This document shows, piece after piece, positions 56,032-64,000 of a stretch of 64,000 nt of DNA (positions are counted from its first letter, which is position 1; the number at the start of each line of letters is the position of its first letter). Under the pieces are notes generated by a model that was given only the letters and a program-made list of their open reading frames with translations, searched no databases and had not been told where the DNA came from. This DNA is from Pseudophaeomoniella oleicola (lineage: Eukaryota > Ascomycota > Eurotiomycetes > Phaeomoniellales > Phaeomoniellaceae): contig QWDQ01000001.1 of NCBI GenBank assembly GCA_003868215.1, positions 310,001-374,000 on the forward strand, written 5' to 3'. The translations under genes were made by a program, and so were the position numbers.

Positions 56032-57228
56032 CTAGATCATGTCCCTCTTCACAAATTCGGCATGTAACGTCTTGCCCAGGGATGCAGGGCTTCGCTCCAC
56101 GATCACACCAGCAGCCTCCAATGCCGAAATCTTGGAATCGGCACCACCCTTTCCACCGCTGACAATGGCACCAGCGTGACCCATTCTTCGGCCTGGTGGA
56201 GCTGAGATACCTGCAATAAAGCTGACGGCAGGCTTGTTCATCTTGTTCTCGCTCTTCAAGAACTCAGCGGCATCCTCCTCTGCACTTCCACCAATTTCTC
56301 CGATCATAATGATACCATCGGTCTCATCGTCCTCAAGGAAAACCTTCAAGCAGTCGATGAAATTCGTGCCGGAGAATGGATCACCACCGATACCAACGAC
56401 AAGAGATTGACCTAGACCAGCTTGCGTGGTTTGGTTGACGGCTTCGTATGTAAGCGTACCAGATCGAGAGACAATACCGACACGGCCACGCTTGTGAATG
56501 AACCCGGGCATGATACCAATCTTGCACTGGCCTGGAGCGATAATGCCAGGGCAGTTCGGGCCTACCAAACGTGTCTTATCTTGCGTCTTGAGTATGTCTG
56601 TGATGCGAACCATGTCATGTTGAGGAATGCCCTCGGTGATGCTAATTGGAAATCAGCTTCTATCGCAACGGCGTAGAAGAGTCTTGTACTTACCAGACAA
56701 TAAGTGGGATTTCTGCTTGAATGGCTTCTTCGATACCTTTTGCGGCTAGAGGTGGGCTGAGAAGGTCAGATATCTTATCCCCCAGACTTTGTAAGGACTG
56801 GCTTACGGTACAAAGATTGCGGACGCAGTAGCTCCCGTCTCCTTAACCGCCTCTGCGACTGTTGCAAAAACAGGCTGTCCTAAGTGTGTTTCGCCAGCCT
56901 TCTTTGGGTTCGTTCCACCGACAACCTTGGTACCTATGAATCGTGAGTAGACGTTCGGCGCATCGTAATCGCAACGGGTACAAACCATATTCGATAGCTT
57001 GTCGAGCATGAAATCTATCGAATTCGCATCAGTCCTGATCTTATCAAATTCCATGGCTTCAACTTACGTTCCCTGCTTTCCAGTGAAACCCTGGAAGATA
57101 ACCTTTGTATCGCCATTGATTTTCAGATTCTTGTTGGTTGAAGCGTATCCTGACGAAGCAGTCGAATAACCTTGCCTTCTAGCCACGGATCGCAGCGCCG
57201 AGAAGGCGCCAGTGCGAATTGCCTGCAT
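56032..57228 (-). CDS. LSC1: succinyl-CoA ligase alpha subunit, mitochondrial
   Basis: With the beta subunit this enzyme converts succinyl-CoA to succinate with substrate-level phosphorylation in the TCA cycle. Five exons (57228-57068, 57014-56986, 56933-56807, 56756-56694, 56641-56032) give 329 residues. All four introns are 50-53 nt and in frame. The first ~22 residues ([20 protein letters not shown]) are an Arg-rich mitochondrial presequence. CoA-binding marks are [20 protein letters not shown] and [14 protein letters not shown]. Then come [46 protein letters not shown] and [11 protein letters not shown]. The active-site phospho-histidine is H282 in [14 protein letters not shown]. The second exon is only 29 nt. 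It is divergent from the GH72 gene. Confidence 0.96.
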
Positions 57229-58420
57229 TCCCAAATGAATGACTATGAAAATTTTAGAGAGGAGATGTCAATTAATGCAGTCTGAAGGTCGTTGCTCTGC
57301 TATCGTCCTGAGAGCGAATGGACTGGGATCGTTCAAAACATGTGGCAGTCTTTTGAGCTTCGGGAAATCTAGCACAGTAGTTCACCACTTAGCTCCGATC
57401 AAACGCTTTCTCCCGACCTCCGAAAGGTAAGCCTTGGCGTAGCGAAGATAGCAGAACACATCGAGACATCTCACAAGCAATTTATAACATGATAAGGTCT
57501 ACAAGTTTCTGTACCTAGTTCTTTTGTTCTGAGATCTTAGGCACCTATCATGGGAGTAGGTCAGTATTTGGAACTTCCTGATATACCCTTACTCGGTGCT
57601 CACCCAACATCGCTCCTGACAACAGTCCACCCTCTCGTCTCAGCTTCTAATAGAGCATCCTCTGTATCTACTGTCTTGGGTAATCAAGCATTGATGGCCT
57701 CTAGTGCTTTCTGAGATGAAGAGAGTGATGTGTGACGCCATCTTGCTTTGTGCTCTCCGTCCAGGGGACAAAGACAAGGCTACCAACAATTCGCAGTGCT
57801 TTTTCTGCTACAACACATGCATGTTCTTAGGCTTCAAAGAAATATCATTTCAGCAACATTGTACTTCAGTTGAGAAAGAAATGCCTGCCTAATCCAAAGA
57901 TCTACTGCCGACTGCTTCTTGGCTCCATACTAAGTGAGGTTTGAATAGAGGATACTTACTGGACAAGCAGTCGCGACTACCTGTATTCGATCCAGATATT
58001 CATGGCATCTACTTAGCTGCCCTCACTGTGATTGTCTAGGTTCTTCGGTTGCAGTCTCTCGTCTCCTTCGTTTCTAAGTCGTTTTGGACACCTTGACAAT
58101 CGCGTTCTCTGCCGTTCCAAGTCGCCTTGTTTCACACACTCATTGTGACGAATTCCGTTATTGCACGCACACACTCTCTCCCTTTGTTGCACAGTTGTCT
58201 ACCTCTACTATTACGATCATTTTGTCTTTGCCTTTACGACACTTATCTGCCCAATCGTTTCTCACAATTCGCGTCGCTTTGGAAAGCTGTCGACATTGAT
58301 TGCTCTTGCACTCCGCCTCTTGTTTCCAGTTTCAGCTCTAAGCATCCCGTTCCCTTCCCCTCAGTCGTAGCCGTATGACTTGTCATACCATCACTACTTG
58401 CCGAACCGTCACTTGGCAAT
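57229..58420. promoter_or_regulatory. 1.2-kb divergent promoter region LSC1 / GH72
   Basis: Both promoters lie here. The right half (58020-58400) is pyrimidine-rich, as in many fungal leaders. A 62-residue frame at 57704-57892 has no motif. No gene is seen. Confidence 0.5.
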
Positions 58421-60130
58421 ATGTTGTACAAGCTGCTTCTAGGCTTCATAGGGCTTGTTGCTACCGTGCCACGAGCCTATACCCTTCCTTCTATTGCCGC
58501 TGTTGGATCAAAATTCTTCACGAGTGATGGAAACCAGTGGTTTGTTAAAGGTACATATGTTCTACTCCAGGCTCACAGGTTCACATGAGCTTGAATGGTC
58601 GTAGACTGGGCTGATGAGCTTGTAGGCATTGCATACCAGTTGACACCAAGCGATCCGCTTATCGACACCGAGCAATGTCAGTTGGACGCGAACTTGATGC
58701 AGGACTTGGGAGCAAATGCAATCAGAGTGTATCACGTTAATTCTTCAGCTGATCATTCTGGCTGTATGTCTGCTTTTGGCACTGCCGGCATCTATGTCTT
58801 TGTCGATTTAGATACCTTTGATACTCAAATCGTGGCAGTCAGTCCTCGACTAATCTTGACATACCTAAAGCTCTAGCTGACCATATTTAGAACAATCCGC
58901 AGTGGACAAATTCTCAGTTCCGAGCATTTTCTGCTGTTTTGGACGAGTTCCAACAGTATGACAATACTGCAGGTTTCTTCGTAGGGAACGAGGTTCTGTC
59001 ACAACGTGAGTGGTGCTTTTCCTGGAGATGAACGAAGCACCTTTTACTGAATCTCAAAGCAAACGATGCCCCTGCGGCTGCTTATGTTTTGGCTGCTGCC
59101 CACGATATGAAGGCGTACAGGGATTCTAATAGCTATCGCGATATTCCGGTTGGATACTCTGCGGCCGACATCGCTACTCTGAGACCGATGCTCCAAGACT
59201 TCCTGGTGTGCAGAGACAATGTTTCAGAACGCATAGACTTCTTCTCTTTGAACGCATATGAGTGGTGTGGCGAGACAACCTATGATCAATCCGGATATTC
59301 CAATCTGCAGTCGCAAGCCGCAGGCTACCCTGTTCCCGTCTTCTTTTCTGAGACGGGCTGCAATGCAGTTAAGCCCCGTACTTTTACAGATCAGGCCGCT
59401 ATACTTGGGCCTGACATGGAGGGCACGTGGTCAGGAGCTATGATATATGAATGGATCGAAGAAGTCAATGACTATGGGATTGTGTCTTATGGGCCGACGG
59501 CAGATGGGGCTGCTACTGCATCCAATGTGCAAGACGGGTATGTATCCCCTCGTCGACTTCTTGCAGCGCTAATATTCCATAAGCTTTCTTCGTTCAGGAA
59601 CTCCTATACCGGTGTTGCCCGATTTCGACAACTTGAAGAGCCAATGGGCCACATTGAATCCTACCGCTGCCTGGCAGTCAGCGTATGCCACGTCCTCTAT
59701 CACACCTCCTTCATGCCCTTCAGCTACCATTGGCTGGGACGTGGATCCAAGCATTGCGCTACCAACATTGATCAGTTCATCATGGTCGGCTATGATCACA
59801 TCTACAGCTGAGAAGAGCAGGTTCTCGTCAAGTACACCTCACACGAGCCCAACAACCAGATCCTCTAGCCTTAGCGATGGGTCAAAGACCAGAACAACCT
59901 ACAGCCCAGCTCCGGACAGGACTCTCTCCAGTGAAACCAGTCTAGTAACCGCGACGATGAGCAGTGCAGATCCTCCCAGAAGCATGTCAAGCACACCCAT
60001 TTCGAGCACGGTAACATCTATGGCTGGAAGCCGTTTTACGATTAGCTGGCATTTTTTGACTACTATCACAACAGGTCATTGGCTATTCATCATATTTCTT
60101 GGTGTTGTTTCAAGTTTTACGAATTTTTGA
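58421..60130 (+). CDS. GPI-anchored 1,3-beta-glucanosyltransferase (GH72, Gel/Gas type) with an anomalous last junction
   Basis: This enzyme would elongate and branch wall beta-1,3-glucan at the cell surface. Probable exons are 58421-58550, 58626-58831, 58891-59005, 59060 to about 59535-59550, and 59598-60130. A signal peptide (LLLGFIGLVATVPRAYT) starts the protein. GH72 marks include GIAYQLTPSDPLID, LGANAIRVYHVN, VGNEVLS with acid/base E146, DIPVGYSAADI, LNAYEWCG and FFSETGC with nucleophile E248. After GTWSGAMIYEWIEE comes TPIPVLPDFDNLKSQWATL, a Ser/Thr-rich stalk and a hydrophobic GPI-signal tail. There is no X8/CBM43 module. The strong GTATGT donor at 59536 joined to CAG (59597) leaves the frame one base out from the conserved TPIPV frame. 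A weaker phase-1 donor (GTCGAC, 59551) would keep it. The second intron also has a weak donor (GTGGCA). Confidence 0.85.
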
Positions 60131-60621
60131 TTATCAAAACAGTCTCAATGCCCTGCAGGTTGCGGGCAGCAGCTCAGTTGAGGTCTTTCTATTCTGTTTT
60201 CGATGGTTTTGTTGGGCACGGCCAAGGTCAGGAAACTTTGGTCAGACGGAAAGTTTGTAATAGATTAGCCTTGAAGGTCATGAGGATTACATGGCGCTTT
60301 GTATATAATGAAGTACTGGATTATGTACTGAGGTATGCTGGAGCGCGTTTCGTCCTTGATCTGAAGCTCTGGCGATATGGACGGTTACAGACGTTGGCGA
60401 AATTACCAAGTCATATTGATTGACGCCGGGTTCCTATTCCTACGACCGACAAAAATGTTAAGTTGTCCGCAGAACTAAGGGTCATAGGTCACAAGTATTA
60501 TGTGATACCAGGGGGTGGAGGAACAAATTCAATGTATACAAGAGACTTACCACACTATCGAGATTTCTCTGACTTACCGTTGTGATAGACTTACCTTTCC
60601 CATGCTACTCCCGATATCTAC
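60131..60621. other. convergent spacer GH72 / RING-H2 gene
   Basis: This is 491 bp. A plus-strand frame at 60079-60423 overlaps the GH72 end in another register and has no motif. Nothing is recognised. Confidence 0.5.
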
Positions 60622-61698
60622 CTAATCTTCCCAACCCTCGTAGACAGCAAGTCTGCGAGCGTTCGATGCCTCGGCCTGGATTCCCTCGTGCAGTGGCGGG
60701 AGCTTGATGCGGCGACGAATATCGTTGAAGCCGTCGTGGGTGCGGGATTTGACGATATCGTGGATCTTGGATAGCGTGATTTCGTACTCGCGGAACGTCT
60801 TTGGGAGCGTCGACGTGCGGGGGTGGAGGTCGAAGCGCCATGTCTTGGGCCAAATGCGGATCATGCTGGTCGTCGAGCCGGTGTCGAGGTTGACGCGTTC
60901 GAGGTACCAGGGTGTCAGGAAGCCGTTGGGGGAGCCGCCATGGTGACTGCTGCTGTTGCTCGTGATCTTGAGCGCGGCTTCGGCGGTTTGACGGACGCGA
61001 CCGAAAAGTTTACCCTGGCGTTGGAGAGAGGTCATCAGGTCGGGGGTCAGGTGGCGGTAGAAGATGATATTTCCGTGCCTAGAGTGTAAGTGGATGATGG
61101 TTTTGTCCGATTTGAGTAGTTCTTTGAACTGATCACGATGGGTTCGTGGGAGGAATCTGTGAAGCTCGGTCAGCGTTCTCGGGGCGGCTTTTTGGGAGTG
61201 TTCGAAAGCGCTGTGACCGCGGCGGAATTCCTGTATCTCTAGATCGCATTCCTCATCCACTTCTAGTCCTACCAATTGCATGTAATGGACGTATGGATAT
61301 AGTGTCTGAAGTATAGCCTCATCGGTTTCATACTTGCTCAGCCATTGACGGTCTTCGTCAGACATCGTGAGGAGTCCTTCGCGTGCTTCGCGCCGATACT
61401 TAGTCGTCAATCGCTCTGCGATTGCATCGGCCCGCACACGATGCTCTGTGACCACCGGGACTTCAGCAGTTGACCTCCCCTGAATATGTCTTGAGAGTTT
61501 GCTCAGGTCTGTACGGCATAGAGGACATGAATCTCCGTTCAGAAGCCATTTGACGAGACACACAGAATGAAAGCAATGGCCACAGTTGTTTTCCCGAACC
61601 ACCTCTTCATTTATGAAGAAAACCTCTGTACAAATGGCACACGATAGACCACATTCGCAGATGGATACCACATCAACTTGCGGGAAATTGTTCTCCAT
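60622..61698 (-). CDS. RING-H2 zinc-finger protein (putative E3 ubiquitin ligase)
   Basis: This single exon encodes 358 residues. The N-terminal RING-H2 finger has C20, C23, C39, H41, H44, C47, C58 and C61 (CAIC, CGHCFHSVC, CPLC), so it most likely recruits an E2 enzyme. The remaining ~290 residues are soluble and have no named domain. Visible blocks are LLTMSDEDRQWLSKYETD, LYPYVHYMQLVGLEVDEE, LTELHRFLPRTHRDQFKELL, HSRHGNIIFYRHL, GFLTPWYLERVNLD and MIRIWPKTWRFDLHP. Several have counterparts at matching places in the divergent RING-H2 gene to the right (a LxPxxH element after the RING, and a late RxxPRTW/RIWPKTW element). Substrate is unknown. The start is the first ATG. Confidence 0.85.
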   Translation of the reverse strand: MENNFPQVDVVSICECGLSCAICTEVFFINEEVVRENNCGHCFHSVCLVKWLLNGDSCPLCRTDLSKLSRHIQGRSTAEVPVVTEHRVRADAIAERLTTKYRREAREGLLTMSDEDRQWLSKYETDEAILQTLYPYVHYMQLVGLEVDEECDLEIQEFRRGHSAFEHSQKAAPRTLTELHRFLPRTHRDQFKELLKSDKTIIHLHSRHGNIIFYRHLTPDLMTSLQRQGKLFGRVRQTAEAALKITSNSSSHHGGSPNGFLTPWYLERVNLDTGSTTSMIRIWPKTWRFDLHPRTSTLPKTFREYEITLSKIHDIVKSRTHDGFNDIRRRIKLPPLHEGIQAEASNARRLAVYEGWED

Positions 61699-62092
61699 GG
61701 TGATAGTGATATAGAAGGTTCCGAAGGAAATGATAGATGCCTTACTGAGACTTAGGGGAACAAATATATGTTCTTTCTATCGAAAAAGAAAAGCTGTCGT
61801 TACGAACGAAATGCGACGTGATATTTGTAGAAGATCTGGAAACAAAAGGACGAGGAAAGGTGGTTCATGCAAACAATGAGACAAAAGGAGACTGAGACCA
61901 TGTATCGATGACTGAAACACATGAGCCTTTGCTTCTGAACGACGAAACAAAGAGATCGCAGTCTAGAAGAAACAATGGCCCCTTCAAGTCAAAATTAGCT
62001 CTTTCTATCGCGTTTGATGCGAGTGTCGTTGTCTATTATAAATAGTCCCTCATTACTCTCAAAATTGAGTTGCATCCTAGTATCCTTATTGT
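61699..62092. promoter_or_regulatory. bidirectional promoter between two RING-H2 genes
   Basis: A 394-bp gap separates the start codons of the divergent RING-H2 genes and must contain both promoters. No further feature is seen. Confidence 0.55.
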
Positions 62093-63157
62093 ATGCTTGG
62101 ACGTGTGTCAGGCGTCAATTGCGAAACCACCTCTCAAGGCATGGAACCTCTTATCGATCCAACTCGAAGCGAATCGAGCGACGTGCCAGATTTTGACTGT
62201 CCTATCTGCCTAAAATTGTGCAATCCAAAAGAGGATGAAGCGGTTGAGACGGGTTGTGGTCATCGGTTCCATGAAGAATGCTTAGAGAAGTGGCTCGAAC
62301 AGAAGGCATGGGATAAATGGAGCTGTCCGATGTGCCGGACCGTGATCAGCGATACTTCCGGCCTACCACCACCGCCGCCCGAGTACCCGTTGCAAGGCAT
62401 GAGCATTGATCCCCCCTATTGGCAAATTCTCCTCCATACCACCGCCGGAACTGACATCATGAATAGGATAGGCCAAGCGCCGACGTCTGACGAGAATGAT
62501 CGCTCCCTTCTCCGTCTTCTGCAGCCTAACATCCACCTCTATTTCCTCTCACCAGAACAAAGATTTGAATTGGCAGAGATAAGGTTGGGCCGTCATCTCA
62601 GCGAAAGTCACCCACCGCCTACAAGAAGGTTTGACGAAGTTATTGAAAGTGTCCCTATGAATGTTCGGCACCTTCTGCCAAAATCGGCCCCTATGGATGA
62701 TCGATCGCTTGTCCATATCGAGTGGAATGAAGAAGAAGAGCAGTTCGCTTTTAGCCACCAACTTGACTTGGGTTTCTTTGACTTCATGGTGAACGAGGAG
62801 GAAAATCCATGGCGTGAACAAGATTGGTTCATATCCGCTATCTGGATTCTGGGGGTAGCAAGGAGCAGTTACATGTTCAATGCTTACCTTGAATATAATG
62901 TTGACGATGCAGGCATGCCAGAGACTCCGATGCGTCCGAGATTGGTGCCGCGCACGTGGAACATTTGCGCCCTTCCGCCGGAAGAGGAGCTGCTGACCAT
63001 AATGCCTCTTTGTGACTCTGCTCGGGGATTCGTCCACGATCGGCTGATGGAGGTGGATGATGAGGATGATGGGGGTGATGGGGATGATGGGGGAGGCAGG
63101 GGGGACATGGATGGCATGGAAGACGTGGACCAGTACGTGGATCCTGGCGTCGATTGA
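62093..63157 (+). CDS. RING-H2 zinc-finger protein, probable paralogue of the neighbouring gene
   Basis: This single exon encodes 354 residues from the ATG at 62093. A second in-frame ATG at 62141 would place the finger about 19 residues from the start, as in the neighbour, and may be the real start. The RING-H2 residues are C36, C39, C55, H57, H60, C63, C78 and C81 (CPIC, CGHRFHEEC, CPMC). The rest has LLRLLQPNIHLYFLSPEQRF, IESVPMNVRHLLPKSAPMD, an FxxxL-rich middle, and RPRLVPRTWNICALPPEEE near 305. The C-terminus is a Gly/Asp-rich acidic run coded by GATGG repeats (about 63050-63110). Layout and several blocks parallel the divergent gene at 60622-61698, suggesting duplication followed by strong divergence. 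Substrate is unknown. Confidence 0.84.
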   Translation: MLGRVSGVNCETTSQGMEPLIDPTRSESSDVPDFDCPICLKLCNPKEDEAVETGCGHRFHEECLEKWLEQKAWDKWSCPMCRTVISDTSGLPPPPPEYPLQGMSIDPPYWQILLHTTAGTDIMNRIGQAPTSDENDRSLLRLLQPNIHLYFLSPEQRFELAEIRLGRHLSESHPPPTRRFDEVIESVPMNVRHLLPKSAPMDDRSLVHIEWNEEEEQFAFSHQLDLGFFDFMVNEEENPWREQDWFISAIWILGVARSSYMFNAYLEYNVDDAGMPETPMRPRLVPRTWNICALPPEEELLTIMPLCDSARGFVHDRLMEVDDEDDGGDGDDGGGRGDMDGMEDVDQYVDPGVD

Positions 63158-63762
63158 TCCGAGGTTTCACCTGAACAGTTACAGGAAGATTGTGTCTAAG
63201 TACAGGGTAAGGTAAGGTAAGTTAGTTCGACAAATGGCCAAAATCTTAGCATCAGAGATCGTTGATCCAAGTGACAGATGTACTGCAAAGAGCTCAGGAC
63301 ATTATAAATGAGACAGAGATGTAGAAAGTAGATTTCCATGACCAGCTTTGGTTAGTACCAACCTCCTGTACGTGCCACGACTGCCATGGTAAACTCCATG
63401 TCGCTGCCATATGAGTATAACGATTCTCCCATAAAGAAGCTCAGTCCTCGATGTCGAGCTCGCTTGTTTTATTGCAGAGACGTCATGTTATTGTTGTTCT
63501 TGTTGTTGCTGTCGTGCCCATGGAGGTTTTGCCTCTGAAGTAGACCTTGAATGTAGCCCCGCAGCCCCGCGATGATGATTGCGCTTCTGAGTACAAAAGT
63601 TCAGGCCTCAAAAGATTTCCCTTCATGTTAATGAAGGATTTTCTCGAAGCGTACTCTGCCTAGTAGGACCTGACAGTCACGGAGCGCATGGGTAATTGAG
63701 AAGGCGGACCGTCTAGACAAAGGAATCGATTCCTATCCAAGTGGGCTTGGACGGCGTCCATC
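63158..63762. promoter_or_regulatory. spacer and promoter upstream of ELP3
   Basis: This 605-bp stretch has a GGTAAGGTAAGGTAAG run at about 63208-63221 and a TTGTTGTTC tract near 63491. No gene is seen. Confidence 0.5.
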
Positions 63763-64000
63763 ATGGCGACAGAAACGATGACCTACCCGGTGCGGACGAA
63801 GGCAAAGTTCACCAAGAAGGAAGAATTGGCACCAGAGAATGAGCGATACATGCGTGCTTGCGCTGACGTTGCCAATGCGCTCATTCAAGAATACGAAGAG
63901 CAGATCGACAGCTCAAAGCCGAAGAGGGACATCAACTTGAATCGACTGAGAGGAGATATGGCAAGGAAGCACAAACTGAGCAGCCAGCCGCCATTGACGG
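63763..64000 (+). CDS. ELP3: Elongator complex catalytic subunit ELP3, 5' part only
   Basis: Elp3 is the radical-SAM/acetyltransferase subunit of Elongator, which modifies wobble uridines of tRNAs. Only the first 79 codons are in the window; the frame is open to the right edge. The start MATETMTYPVRTKAKF is followed by the conserved N-terminal blocks LAPENERYMRACADVANALI, KPKRDINLNRLR and ARKHKLSSQPPLT, which are characteristic of eukaryotic Elp3 before the radical-SAM domain. The ATG at 63763 is the first in frame and is preceded by ATC in a reasonable context. The catalytic motifs lie beyond the window and cannot be judged. Confidence 0.93.
   Translation, partial: MATETMTYPVRTKAKFTKKEELAPENERYMRACADVANALIQEYEEQIDSSKPKRDINLNRLRGDMARKHKLSSQPPLT

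Noticed and set aside
60079-60423. 114-residue plus-strand frame overlapping the GH72 3' end
   Set aside because: It is in a different register from the GPI tail, lacks any motif and extends into the convergent spacer.

Overview
This window looks like nuclear DNA of a filamentous ascomycete (Pezizomycotina). Genes carry short introns, mostly 49-105 nt, with GTATGT/GTAAGT-type donors and CTAAC/CTGAC branch sites. The gene set includes fungal cell-wall enzymes (KRE9/KNH1, TOS1, a GH72 glucanosyltransferase), a Zn2Cys6 regulator, a fungal hybrid histidine kinase and a GH13_5 intracellular alpha-amylase. I cannot place it to class from sequence alone. No virus-like element, LTR element, rRNA or tRNA was recognised.

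Layout. 0-5 kb: Aurora kinase (5' end outside), glutamate 5-kinase PRO1, and the mitochondrial protease ATP23, which shares a 353-bp promoter with PRO1. 5-9 kb: two adjacent minus-strand wall genes, KRE9/KNH1 and TOS1. 9-21.3 kb: an unassigned stretch, a hypothetical protein, a hybrid histidine kinase, a tail-anchored AAA ATPase, a conserved fungal hypothetical and KIN17. 22.8-24.3 kb: a five-part, proline-rich Zn2Cys6 transcription factor. 24.3-33.2 kb: about 9 kb with no recognisable gene, upstream of that factor and rich in a palindromic TACTACGTAGTA motif. 33.2-36.1 kb: a nine-exon DUF2461 gene with a 9-nt micro-exon. 37.4-42.7 kb: intracellular alpha-amylase and the DEAD-box helicase DBP10. 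44.7-51 kb: a probable serine palmitoyltransferase small subunit, an 18-bp minisatellite, a rhomboid protease and the DHHC palmitoyltransferase PFA3. 51-57 kb: long GGA and TAG microsatellites, a sucrose/alpha-glucoside transporter, a tiny four-exon gene for V-ATPase subunit f, and succinyl-CoA ligase alpha LSC1. 58-64 kb: a GH72 enzyme with an awkward last splice junction, a divergent pair of related RING-H2 proteins, and the first part of ELP3.

Most genes are housekeeping and unrelated to their neighbours. Only two groupings look meaningful: the KRE9-TOS1 cell-wall pair, and the divergent RING-H2 pair sharing one 394-bp promoter. I did not find a clearly novel multi-gene system. The most unusual points are the gene desert with its repeated palindrome, the micro-exon gene, the paralogous RING-H2 pair and the GH72 splice anomaly. 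Exon coordinates come from reading splice signals and frame continuity by eye, without transcript evidence.
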